In this document: positions 51,601 through 62,473 of the stretch, in pieces
How positions within the stretch are numbered: the first letter of the stretch is position 1
Layout of the letters: each line of letters opens with the position of its first letter
DNA from: Petrosia ficiformis
Taxonomy: Eukaryota; Porifera; Demospongiae; Haplosclerida; Petrosiidae
Length of the DNA: 64,000 bases
Direction of reading: 5' to 3'
NCBI GenBank assembly: GCA_947044365.1
Contig: OX345641.1
Span: 1,533,960 to 1,597,959 of the forward strand
Notes under the pieces: model-generated
The model's input: the letters and a program-made list of their open reading frames with translations, nothing else
Told to the model about the DNA's origin: nothing
Databases searched by the model: none
Position numbers and translations under genes: made by a program

Positions 51601-53799
51601 GTATCTGAAGATATCATCTCGATACTTTACGACCAGAATTTTACTATAAATGCGACGGGAATGGTGCTAGAATCATCGTGATAGGTCAACAAACAAAAAA
51701 ATGATTTGTCTGGAAAATAATAATATTAATAATAATAATAATATGATGAAGATTTTGCCAGTTTTGCCACTCGCCGGTTCTCTACCTTAACAATAATCTT
51801 CGGCCATCTAGAAGGTATTGGTAGTCATAAAAACACTAGATATAAACAGGCATGTGTGTATAGAAACTTATGTGTATATATTACCAGAGATTTCAGCTCA
51901 TCACTTGCAATTGAAATGCATGGGCGGCCATTTTTTTTCCGTGCCATCCCTACATAGAGAGTACTACCGTACTCTCTGATTGTATTGTTTCCACTACAAA
52001 TACTAGTAATATTGTATTGTATTCCACTACAAGTACTAGTAATATTGTATTGTTTCCACTACAAGTACTAGTAATATTGTATTGTTTCCACTACAAGTAC
52101 TAGTAATATTGTATTGTATTCCACTACAAGTACTAGTAATATTGTATTGTATTCCACTACAAATACTAGTAATATTGTATTGTATTCCACTACAAGTACT
52201 AGTAATATTGTATTGTATTCCACTACAAGTACTAGTAATATTGTATTGTATTCCACTACAAGTACTAGTAATATTGTATTGTATCTATTACTCACTCCAG
52301 GGGGTATTGGTACATTACAACAATTCTTTACTACAATGAATAGACAATTTAGTAATAATGAATGGAAGCAGATACAAGCTCCGCCCACTGAATCTCAGCA
52401 ACTGGCTCTATTTTATCGTCATTGGGTAACAACAGTACTTTTATCTTACATTTTTTTATTTTTCTAATAAATTTTACATGTCATATTTATAGAGTATATG
52501 TCTAATTGTGTAGAGAAGTCCGTTAAAATATTGTGTAATTGTTGTACCATTTACCATCCAGTCATCCCATCTACCAATATACCCATTCATCTATCCATTG
52601 ATCCTCAAACCTTTGGTTCATCTATACATCCAAATATTTTCATTCATCCATCCATTCATCCATCCATCCATCCATTCATCCATCCATCCATTCATCCATC
52701 CATCCATCCATCCATCCATTCATCCACCCATCCATCCATCCATCCATTAATCTATTCATTTTAATATCCGTTACATTTAGTGTCTAAAGGAGAGCTACAT
52801 TAAAGCTATTGGTACAGGTCTTTCTCATGGATTAGAACGTCTTGAGTTCAAACTCAATCCATTATCACACTGGGAATATGGAGAGGTGCTCTATCTATCT
52901 ATCCATCCATCCATCCATCCATCCATCAATCCATCCATCCATCTACTTACCTATGTACTTACTAACTTGTGCATCAACCTACTTGTACATATACCAACCT
53001 ATCTACCTAGTACCCACATATATGTACATGTATCTACTTATGATCATACCTACATATACATTGTACTTATGTAGGGAATTTGTGTGGATACAAATTTGTC
53101 TGTTGATGGAAATGTGGTCACTACTTATATGTTTGAAGAAAGCTTGCTAGACAGAGAGGTGATTATATACTCATTCTCTTTGATATCACTAATATTTTTA
53201 TGATATGATGTATTGTAATACAGCGATTCCCCCAGGATAAATATTAAAGGTGGAGGAGTGTATTTGTGATACATGACCAGTGTTTGTCTAGGGTATGAAA
53301 ACTAGGTGTCTTATTAATATCCATGAGTAATCAAGTTTGTATTAATCTCTATTTTATATGTACCATACAACAACAATCCATTACTATTACTAATTTACAA
53401 TTTGTTTAAAGAGCTGAACAAACATCCAGTATTCAACTTTAAGCATACAGGGACATCTAAACACCCTCTAGAACAAACAGTGTATGTGAAATTTGGTCAT
53501 CATTGTTGCCAAACAGTGCTTTTCAGCATGAACTTGAAAGTAAAGGCAGAACACAATGATACCACCTTTTCGGGAAAACGCTGTATAACATGCAGCAAAA
53601 TTAATTAATAACTATTTTTAACTATTATTCATTTCAGCATTGTGTTTCTGTAGCAGTGGCAAAATCAGATGTGGATTGTTCTTGTATCCCTTTTACTGAA
53701 CTAACAGTTCCTTATCTTTTATCTAAACTGGACCCTTTACGAACTCCAGATCAATCTGATTGGTTGCTGCATTTTAAGAGACCACACAAATCAAAATAA
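48685..53799 (+). CDS. AASDHPPT: 4'-phosphopantetheinyl transferase (AASDHPPT type)
   Basis: It transfers the phosphopantetheine arm of CoA to acyl carrier proteins (fatty acid synthase, lysine-pathway and mitochondrial ACP). Exons: 48685-48753, 48806-48895, 49410-49508, 50111-50231, 52301-52425, 52781-52885, 53075-53158, 53638-53799. The sum is 855 nt, or 284 aa (human 309). The N-terminal half has RWAVNITQW and [14 protein letters not shown], then [12 protein letters not shown]. The metal-binding GVDVM (Asp119) and [12 protein letters not shown] (Glu172, Lys176) carry the active-site residues. Intron 4 (2.07 kb) is made of minisatellite and a long inverted repeat. It converges with the THEG-like gene, with an AATAAA at 53835-53840. 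Confidence 0.95.
50237..50800. repeat. Minisatellite ATTGTATTGTTTCCACTACAAGTACTAGTAAT, left block
   Basis: About 18 units of roughly 29-34 bp begin a few bases after the donor of AASDHPPT intron 4. The same array resumes at 51979-52284 and stops 16 bases before the acceptor. Confidence 0.95.
50801..51108. mobile_element. 139-bp perfect inverted repeat with 30-nt spacer
   Basis: The left arm 50801-50939 (ACAAGAATAATAAAAAACAT...) and right arm 50970-51108 are exact reverse complements as read by eye. The spacer is 50940-50969. It lies within AASDHPPT intron 4, so the transcript would fold into a 139-bp RNA duplex. It may be a foldback transposon or a recent inverted duplication. No coding potential. 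Confidence 0.9.
51109..51978. other. Unique intronic segment of AASDHPPT intron 4
   Basis: Non-repetitive A/T-rich sequence between the inverted repeat and the second minisatellite block. It holds a short (AAT)n run near 51715-51742. The open frame at 51212-51529 looks like chance: no recognisable motif. Confidence 0.5.
51979..52284. repeat. Minisatellite, right block
   Basis: About ten further units of the 50237-50800 repeat run up to the branch-point region of AASDHPPT exon 5. Confidence 0.95.
52595..52752. repeat. (CATC)n microsatellite in AASDHPPT intron 5
   Basis: CATC repeats ending 28 bp before the acceptor of exon 52781-52885. A shorter (CATC)n array starts right after that exon's donor (52889-52940). 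Confidence 0.9.
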
Positions 53800-53812
53800 T
53801 ATTGAATCAAAT

Positions 53813-53840
53813 TTTATTAAAATTTTAAATCATAAATAAA
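53813..53840. terminator. Overlapping convergent poly(A) signals
   Basis: A minus-strand AATAAA (53813-53818, for the THEG-like gene) lies before a plus-strand AATAAA (53835-53840, for AASDHPPT). Cleavage downstream of each makes the two 3' ends overlap by tens of bases. Confidence 0.6.
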
Positions 53841-53888
53841 TACTCAACTATACTACAATAACATACATTAATCATTTTGATCATAATT

Positions 53889-54491
53889 TCAAGCCCCCTT
53901 CTTCTGACGACATTTTCGTGGTATTGGTTTTGCCAAATTCTCAATGCAAGGAGACGATTGAGCATAAAGTGCAGCTGGTGACACTCTCCATGTATGGGGA
54001 TCATAATCCTCCTGATAACCAGTGATATGCTTTGGGCATGCCAACTTTGTTACTCTTTCGCTAGTAGAGTGGCGAAGAACTGCCAAGGGTATGACCCATT
54101 GGACTCCACGACAGGGTTGGTATGTTTTTGGAGGATGTTTCGCTTGCGATAGTTCTTCTAAACGGGATGATGGCGTCGCTTTGAGTGCTAATGGGTTGAT
54201 ATCTGATGACCATTCACCCCAGTCCCATTCAGTGTGTGGTCTGATAAGCAATTGAGGGTATGTTTTGTGACGTGCTAATTCATGGAGTCTTCTTGTTGGT
54301 TTGGTAGAGAGAGCACCTTTTGATATTGGTGGACAAACCTGTCAAACAGGTTATACATTTAATACATACACTACATATATTGTACGGATACATACGTACA
54401 TACATACATACATACATACATACATACATACATACATACATACATACTGTACATACATAGTACATACATACATACATACATACATACATAG

Positions 54492-54525
<34 letters not shown>

Positions 54526-55289
54526 CATACATACACACATACATACATACATACATACATACACACACATACGTACATACATATATACTTACATGATACA
54601 CTCACACACATACATTGACATGTACTTGTACATACATACACAGGTTACTTGTATGAATTGTACATTCATACATGCAACACATGATAAATACATGTAGGAT
54701 CAGGTCTGTATGCTACATGTTAGTATGTTTTAGAACCTGTCTAGCTGGTTTGTATTCCGGATGAAGACTTTTAGGTTTTGACAAAGAACTGAGTCTATAT
54801 GATGCAGGAGCACTAAGAGTAGCTCGAGATATCTTCCATATTGGAGAAGGTCTATCACCAATGTAATCAGGATGAATGTTTTTAGGGTGAACTAGTTGTT
54901 CTTGACGTTGTGTAAGTACTGAGTGATATAATTAGAATCATAATGCATACACATCTCTCTATTTTCTCGTATGATATATATAATATAAATTATAATTATA
55001 ATTATGTACACACATGTGGCTAAACTGACCAAACTTTGTGGTTTTAGTGTAGTCTTTAGGAGGAATTCCATTTTCCCAATACACTGATCTCCTTATATAT
55101 ATATAAAGAAAAGGAAGTCAATGATTGATAAAATATTTGATCCTCTTACCTGTCTTCGTGAAACCCAGCTGTGAGAGCCTTAGGTTGTGAAATGAGATTA
55201 ATATGTTGACGCCTTTCAGCTGTATTGGAACAAAAAAGTCTTGTAGCAATAAGTTATGTGAAGAAGGTTCTCTTACCTGGCAGCGCCAT
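53889..55289 (-). CDS. THEG: THEG/SPMAP2-like protein (testis/sperm microtubule type)
   Basis: Minus-strand exons: 55277-55289 (13 nt: MALP plus one base), 55150-55219, 55030-55091, 54737-54918, 53889-54338. The sum is 777 nt, or 258 aa. The protein is made of THEG-type repeats with the core R-L-x-x-L-[AS]-x-x-K: RLSSLSKPK, RLHELARHK, RLEELSQAK, RVTKLACPK. Vertebrate THEG proteins work in spermatids and associate with sperm axoneme microtubules, so a ciliary or sperm role is likely. It shares a 66-bp promoter with EBAG9 and an X-box-like site lies 13 bp from its ATG. Intron 4 contains a (TACA)n array. Whether it is closer to THEG or THEG-like (SPMAP2L) cannot be decided here. Confidence 0.88.
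54385..54600. repeat. (TACA)n microsatellite in a THEG-like intron
   Basis: TACA/CATA repeats of about 210 bp with few interruptions. Open frames on both strands in this stretch are repeat artefacts. Confidence 0.95.
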
Positions 55290-55355
55290 ACTTGTTATGT
55301 AGTTACCATAGCAATAACGGTATGTGCTATGAATATAATTATCTGTCACGTGACG
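55290..55355. promoter_or_regulatory. 66-bp bidirectional promoter, THEG-like / EBAG9
   Basis: The two start codons (minus 55289, plus 55356) are 66 bp apart. The gap holds an RFX X-box-like GTTACCATAGCAAT (302-315 of the 55 kb block) next to the THEG-like ATG and the palindromic E-box GTCACGTGAC (55345-55354) right before the EBAG9 ATG. No TATA box is visible. Transcription from both sides must start in or just outside this gap. Confidence 0.7.
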
Positions 55356-57319
55356 ATGTTCAGAATAGTAGGAAAAGTGTTTGTGATTGTGTGGATGGTG
55401 GTGGTGAGGGTATGTCGCTCCTTGATTGGTGGAAAGAGAAAGAAGGAGCAGGAAGGAGAGGAAGCACCTAAAGACTCCACCACAACTTCTGCTGGTGAAT
55501 GGAAGGTGATAATATGTTCTTTTATAGAGGACGAGACAGTTTTAATATCACGACAACTGGTCATGTGACTTTTTATCACATGATTTTAATTATACAGACA
55601 GATTGGGAAGAATGGGAGGGTATGGAGGTTAAAATCGAACCAACTACGCCGCCACTTGAAGAGGAAGAAGTAGATTTATTCAAAGATATGCAACCAGTAA
55701 TTCATTCTACAAAAAAGGTACGTAATATCAGAATGCAATAGACTGAATCCCATTTTAATCCCCATTCCAATACCAATGTTTGGACACTAATATACAAACC
55801 ACAGAAAACAATAGTCCATTGAAATATCAGATCCAATGCATAGACTGAGTCCCATTTTGATCCTCATTCCAATACTGATAATAAAGGCAAATACTGCATT
55901 ATACTGAAACCAATGGTTACATAATAGACTGAGTCCCATTTGAAATCCTCATTCCAGTACTGGTAATGAAGGCAAATACTGAAACCAATGGTTAAATAAT
56001 GGACTGAGTCCCATTTGTAATCCTCATTCCAATACTGATAATGAAAGTCAAATACTGAAACCAATGGTTACATAATAGACTAAGTCCCATTTGTAATCCT
56101 CATTCCAATACTGATAATGAAGGCAAATACTGAAACCAATGGTTATATAATAGACTCAGTCCCATTTGTAATCCTCATTCCAATACTGATAATGAAGGCC
56201 AATGGTACATATTCATATCAAATCTAATTAATAATGTATAATTGCAGCTAGTAATTGTTCATTATCCATTACAGATTAGGTTAAAAAGAACAGAACAAGA
56301 GACTCCTAATCTTCGTCAATTTGCTGTTGATCCAGCTTTCAAGAAAGTGAGTATGCAAACAATATTTGACACAAGATTGACATTATTATATATGATATGC
56401 AGGCATAAGAGAATGGGAAACTTGAAAAATGTTGCATTCCTGACTTTTTCAGTTTTCCTAATTCTCTGATGTCAGCATATCATGTGATGCAAATGGCATA
56501 AAGGACATTTTAACATTTATAATTATTATGCTTGCTATTCTTCAAGGAATCGAAGAGGAGAACCACTATTCTTTGACTCATAGGGTTTCATTTAGACAAT
56601 GCGGGGGTTGGGTCATTCACCCTTCTATGGAAGTTGAGTTCCCAATAGGCACAGACAGCACAACTAATAACAATAATAATGTAATTTTTTATCAAAATTA
56701 TTAATCCTTAATTAATTTAACCCTTAGAGCACTGAGCATGTTTTCACAAGTCTTCCTTTACTAACACTGGCGGCTCTGCTGCAGGTATCTTGGCCACCAT
56801 TCACTTTCTGTACCCCAAACTTGGCTTCTTTTCCGACATGGAGTACTACCTCTAGGAACATGCCTATCGGGACTCAAAAGTTTACGAGTGCTTCATAGGA
56901 CCAAGTCAAATGCAGTGGCCAAAAGTGCGGCAGAAAAGCCATCAACATTTGTTTTAGCCATTTTCATAGGCGTATCATGCTAGGAAGTAGGAACACACTT
57001 CTAAGTGCATACGTGTCAAATTATCACAGATATGTGACATCAGTCCTCTGAGGGTTTTCAACTTAAGCGACTTATTTTCTTCCACAGCTAACAAATTGTA
57101 TTATACATTATTTAGCCTACAGCTGAACTACTGGACTGGTCAGACGAAGAGTGTAATGAAGGATGGGGTGAGGATGAGGAGTGTGGAGACCTTCCCGAAC
57201 TTTTACATCAATCTCGTCAAGAATTAAGAAAGCAGAGACAATTAGCCAAAGAAAGAGAGAGAGAAAGACAAAAGAATAACCCAAATAGTATTGGATTAGG
57301 TGCAACTAAAATCACATGA
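55356..57319 (+). CDS. EBAG9: EBAG9 / RCAS1 orthologue
   Basis: Exons: 55356-55505, 55598-55717, 56275-56346, 57116-57319. The sum is 546 nt, or 181 aa (human 213). The N-terminus has a hydrophobic anchor (VFVIVWMVVVRVCRSLIGG) then a basic stretch. DWEEW, VKIEPTTPP, DLFKDMQPVIHSTKK and the C-terminal coiled coil rich in RQELRKQRQLAKERERERQK match vertebrate EBAG9 in order. In vertebrates this is a Golgi-associated type III membrane protein that modulates vesicle traffic and glycosylation. The divergent THEG-like gene shares its promoter. Confidence 0.93.
55740..56190. repeat. Tandem repeat of roughly 80-90 bp in EBAG9 intron 2
   Basis: Five or six imperfect units contain ATAGACTGAGTCCCATTTGT, AATCCTCATTCCAATACTGA and AATACTGAAACCAATGGTTA. 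Confidence 0.85.
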
Positions 57320-58038
57320 TGATCACATGATTATCACAGTGTTTGTTAATATTTTTGTGAATCATCAATTTTAAATTGAGTACATTCATAAACCACTACA
57401 TTATGATTGTACAATTTGTACGTACATGTAACATTCTGTAGCAATGTACACAAGTTCTACTACTGTACATGTTGCAATGTACACACAAGTACATGTACAC
57501 GTGTACATACAGTATATGATTTTACATGTTGTATATATACATGTACACACACAAGTACATGTGTGTACACATACTGTTGCAATGTACACACAAGTACATG
57601 TACACGTGTACATACAGTATATGATTTTACATGTTGTATATATACATGTACACACACAAGTACATGTGTACACATACTGTTGCAATGTACACAAGTACTA
57701 CTACTGTACAAGTGTACATATACGATTGTACATGTACATGTTGTAATGTACACACAAGTACATGTGTACACACGTTGCAATGTACACTAGTACTGTACAT
57801 GTACTATACAAATCCACAAACAGTACAGTCCTATTCACTAGAATCACTACTATACAGTATAGTACATTATAGTATAGTAGTATATACAAGTGCTGTACTT
57901 TAGAGTCTAAACAGTACAGTGCGGTACAATACCTACATGTACATAAATGTACATGTAGTATAAAACACGTCATGTACATGAACTTGTAGATAATTGAGCT
58001 ATATTAATAATTAATCGGAATGAAAATTAATGAACAGT
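57320..58038. other. Intergenic region between convergent EBAG9 and eEF1D
   Basis: Mostly (GTACATGT)-type palindromic simple repeats (57425-57960), including a duplicated block of roughly 120 bp (57470 and 57590). Open frames on both strands here are repeat artefacts. No gene was seen. Confidence 0.7.
57425..57960. repeat. GTACATGT/CACACAAGTACATG repeat array
   Basis: Self-complementary ACATGTAC units are mixed with TACACACAAG. A block starting GTTGCAATGTACACACAAGT occurs two to three times. Confidence 0.85.
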
Positions 58039-61000
58039 TTATAGTTTATTGAATGCTATAATGTCGACACTTTGTACCTGAAAAACAAGAGAGAGAAAGA
58101 AATGATGAAATGACGAGAAAAGGACAGACTAATAATAATAATTTTCTAAACATTGCTAAGCAGTTTAACACGAGCCATCATCATTCAAGCTATGCATTTC
58201 CCTGCTGCATGTACTGTACGTATTAGTTAGATATTACAATAAAGCAGTAAATTTGTTGAGGGGAGGGGCAAGGTCGAATTTGAAAGACTAGGGGGGCAAT
58301 TTAAAAGGGTAGTGTGCTGTGCCTATTGACAAAATAACTTTCGGGGAAGGGGGGTGGAGGAGCGAGACTCTAGCAAGGGTAACAAATACTCAACTAATAG
58401 AACTTGTACATTCACCACTTGCAAGTACATGCGTTACACAATATGTAACTTTTATGATTTATCACAACATTTTCTAAAGGTGTCCATATATCAGAGATGA
58501 TATGCGAATCTCCACATTTACCCACCTCTCATAATTCTCTTGGCAGAGCTCTGATACATGATATTTCAGTGTATATATAATTTAGACATGTTAATTAACA
58601 CCCCGTACTCTACAAAATTTTATTTGAAAATCTGTGGCCTAAATCTTTTCAACTTACATGTTCCTCAAACTTGATGATTTCTTCTTCTAGATCATCAGTA
58701 CCGACTTTGTCATCTTCAACATTACAAATGATTTGTAGTTTTTGTATGCCATATCCTACAGGAACTAGTTTAGCTGTAGGAGGAGGGGTTTTGTAACCAT
58801 GGTGATGTACAATACAGGGCAAGACCACTAGTATAATTACATGTAGTGTATGGAGAAAATGGGTTGTCCCCCCAACAGCGTTCTCACTGTGTTGTTTTAA
58901 GAGAATACCCCTTTCATTTATATGCATGTACCTCCATATTACATGTAGTTATGAAAACAATCAGTATACGTCCTTAATATAAATAAGCTAAAAGAGACAA
59001 CTAAATTACTAACTGAAGTTAATGACCCCAGTATTGAGAACTCACATCCTTTCCATTCAAGTCCATCAATTTCTACACTTCGTACACACCTCTCAAGTTG
59101 CTTCATATCTGAGTATGTGATAGTTGTGAAGGTGTGACAGTGGTGAAGGTATAACGAGAGAATGAAGGTGTGACAAGTGACAGTGGTAAAGGTATGACAT
59201 GAGACAATGGGGAGGGTGATGTGTGACAGTGGAACTAACCTGTATCGTCTCCCCACTAGAACATTAAAAAATAAAATAATTATAATGAAAACATACAAGC
59301 TGTAATTTTATCTCTATCTATCTATCCATCCATGCATGTACATGCATCATCTATATGTACCTGTACATTGTACAGTGCACATATACATACATGTACATGT
59401 ATATAGTACATCACAGACATTTATAACCAGGGTCTCATAAGTGGGGAGGACCCCCTAATATCAAGAGTATTTTAATACTAATGCAAACGTTAGCTTACAT
59501 ACATGTACATGTACACTCTATAGCAAACTTATTATATGCCTCATTCCCATATAAGAGATCATTGGTCAACTACAAATTGAATTAGAAGACAAATCATGCT
59601 TTTCCATCCCGTTGAAATCCTTATATATGTATATACATCAATATATATTGTACATGTACAGTACATATATAGAGATGTATTTACATCATATCATACATGT
59701 ATCTAAAAATACAGTTACATGTACATACATCCACACATAATGTACATCTATTCATATATCCACTAATCCAATATGTACATGTACATGTACATCATCTATT
59801 GATACATATGTACAATGCACATCTCATCTATTCATACATCCACTAATCCTTATGTACATGTACATCTACATGTACAGCTATCCACTAATCTACATGTATA
59901 TGTACATGTACTGTACATACCTCTACAATCCATTACACATCTTATACCATACATATAATTATTCTTTTGATCACATTATCAGTTGTACTTACTGGCTTCA
60001 CTTCAAGTATAATACTAGATCTGGCAATGATGGCAGGCTCTATGAACAAAACATATTGACAATGATAATCCTGTCTACATCACTAAAGGTCATTCACATT
60101 CATCATGACCTCAGAAAAAATGTTTATAACTTTAGTTTGGAATGACCAACGAAATTTTTACATACATCATTATACAATTATCCCTCACATTCTTTTTTTT
60201 TAATAATTATGTCAATTAGTGTTGTTTTAGTTAACTATAACTAAAACTCTCTTTAGTAAGGCATTTTGACTCTTAGTTAATTAAACTATAACCAAATTAC
60301 AAGTCTACTGCAATAACTATAACTAACTAAAATAACAATTGGCCAATAATGGGCACTTTTAGTTAGTTAACTAAAACAAAAACCCTTTTAGTAAGCCTAA
60401 TATTATTTTATTTAATTAATTAGAACTAAAATTGTGATAAACTAGACATATAACTAAAAGTGGTCATTATTGTCATACTAAAACGACACTAATTTCAATC
60501 CATTGCTTCATTATTGAGTTACAGTATAATCATGTATTAAACTTATGATATTAAACTATACACTATAGTACATATAAGGTGTTGTGTTACAGTATAATCA
60601 TGTATTAACATTATGATATTAAACTATACACTTCATTACATATAAAGTCATCACATCCTGATTTCAAGGTCATCACGAATGTGAACAGACTTTATAATAA
60701 TCTAACTAGATGCTTTCTTCCTGTTGTAGGCTTCGATTCTCTCTTGTTTCAATTTCTCAGCCTCTTCTTTATCCTGTTTCAAAGTAGAACACATGTAACA
60801 TAAACACATGTACACGTTCTTGGTACAGTACATGTACATGCATTATTGCATACCTACAGACACACACATACACTCATAAACAAACACATTTATAATTGTA
60901 CAAATTCTATTCTGCACATGTGCATGCATGCATGCACACATGTACATGTACTGTGTACACACAGACAGACAGAGACACAGACAGACACACCGACAAACAC

Positions 61001-62473
61001 AGACAGAGACACATAGACACACCGAGACATAGACAGACACACAGAGACACATACAGACACACCGACAGACACAGAGACACAGACAGACACACATAGACAC
61101 ACCGACAGACACACAGAGACGCAGACAGACACACTGACAGACACACACACAGACACACAGACACAGACAGACAGAGACACAGAGACGCAGACAGACACAC
61201 TGACAGACACACACACAGACACAGACAGACAGAGACACAGAGACACAGAGACAGAGGCATAGACACACAGACACATGTAGACACAGACAGAAACACAGAC
61301 AGACACACAGACACACCTCATCAGAACCAAACAAATCAAAGTCATCGTCATCATCATTTTCTTCCTGTTTAGGCTAAAGGTATATTGCATATACATGTAC
61401 TGCATTTCACTAATACATATAATTATATGATAATACTGAACAGATGTTACTGTACTATATTGTACTGTACTGTACTGTACTGTACAGTGTACCGTACATT
61501 ACTGTATTGTACTGTACTGCACTGCACTGCACTGTACTGTACTATATTGTACTTTATATTACTATACTGTACTGTACTGTACTGTACTGCACTGCACTGT
61601 ACTGTACTGCACTGTACTGTATTGTACTTTATATTACTATACTGAACTGTACTGTACTGTACTGTACTGTACTGCACTGTATTGTACTGTACAGTGACTG
61701 CACTGCACTGCACTGCACTGCACTGCACTGCACTATACTGTATTGTACTTTATATTACTATACTGTACTGTACTGCACTGCACTGTACTGTACTGTACTG
61801 TACTGTACTGTACTATACTGTGCTGTAGTGTACTGTACTGTACTGTACTGCACTGCACTGTACTATACTGTACTGTACTGTATTGTACTTTATATTACTA
61901 TACTGTACTGTACTGCACTGCACTGTACTGTACTGTACTATACTGTACTGTAGTGTACTGTACTGTACTGTACTGTATTGTACTTTATATTACTATACTG
62001 TACTGTACTGTACTGCACTGTACTATACTGTACTGTACTGTACTGTACTGTACTATACTGTACTGTACTATACTGTACTGCACTGCACTGTACTGTACTA
62101 TACTGTACTGTACTGTACTGCACTGTACTATACTGTACTGTACTATACTGTACTGCACTGTACTGTACTATACAGTTTTGGTAGTGTTAATAAATGCAGA
62201 AAAGTCTGTCACAAGCATTATTATCGTTGTCCTGCTAGTTCTTGAACTTTAAACAATTGTTTATGAATGTGCAATATGATGTACAGTTACCAAACTTATC
62301 ACGATAGAATACAGAATTAAAATAATAATCCTTATGAAGTGTGATTAATATGTGTATCACACATCACTAATTTCCATTACAATTTGTAGTTCGTACAACA
62401 TACAAACAAACAAACAATTCACAAACCTCTGTATTGGAGACCGATGCCAGCTGTTTTTCCAAACTAGCGACTC
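58039..62473 (-). CDS. EEF1D: Elongation factor 1B delta (eEF1D), C-terminal part
   Basis: Guanine-nucleotide exchange factor that reloads eEF1A with GTP. Minus-strand exons: 62427-62473, 61317-61373, 60707-60773, 59993-60039, 59240-59255 (16 nt), 59046-59108, 58658-58773, 58039-58077. Together they give 149 residues in frame to a stop. They contain a leucine-zipper-like [11 protein letters not shown], the acidic [13 protein letters not shown] motif, [18 protein letters not shown], and the complete exchange domain ([69 protein letters not shown]). The zipper and FEEHVQSVDI favour delta over beta. The first exon(s) and start were not found and may lie beyond 64000. Confidence 0.93.
60087..60688. 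mobile_element. MITE family A interrupted by MITE family B (60217-60491)
   Basis: The outer element matches 39531-39774. At the point GTCAA|ATTTCAATCC it is split by a TAGTG...CACTA element. ATGTCAAT and ATTTCAAT (7 of 8) flank the insert as a target duplication. It lies between eEF1D exons 60707-60773 and 59993-60039. Confidence 0.75.
60958..61316. repeat. (ACAG/ACAC)n microsatellite abutting an eEF1D splice donor
   Basis: About 360 bp of CAGACACA-type repeats run directly into the donor of exon 61317-61373, whose intron therefore begins gtgtgtctgtg on the minus strand. Confidence 0.92.
61450..62175. repeat. (ACTGT)n/(ACTGC)n pentanucleotide array in an eEF1D intron
   Basis: About 720 bp of CTGTA units with CTGCA variants and a recurring ATTGTACTTTATATTACTAT interruption mark higher-order duplication. 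Confidence 0.95.

Noticed and set aside
50237..52284. CRISPR-like spacing of direct repeats
   Set aside because: Units are contiguous and contain no unique spacers; this is a minisatellite in an animal intron.
54280..54641. Repeated YVCM and YIHT frames
   Set aside because: (TACA)n microsatellite in a THEG-like intron.
60843..61405. Several overlapping Cys/Val/Ser-rich minus-strand frames
   Set aside because: Low-complexity CAGACACA repeat open in several frames at once; only the FGSDE exon at 61317-61373 is real.
61385..62252. Long Cys/Thr/Tyr/Leu-rich frames on both strands
   Set aside because: Pentanucleotide (ACTGT)n repeat has no stops in any frame; no conserved motif.
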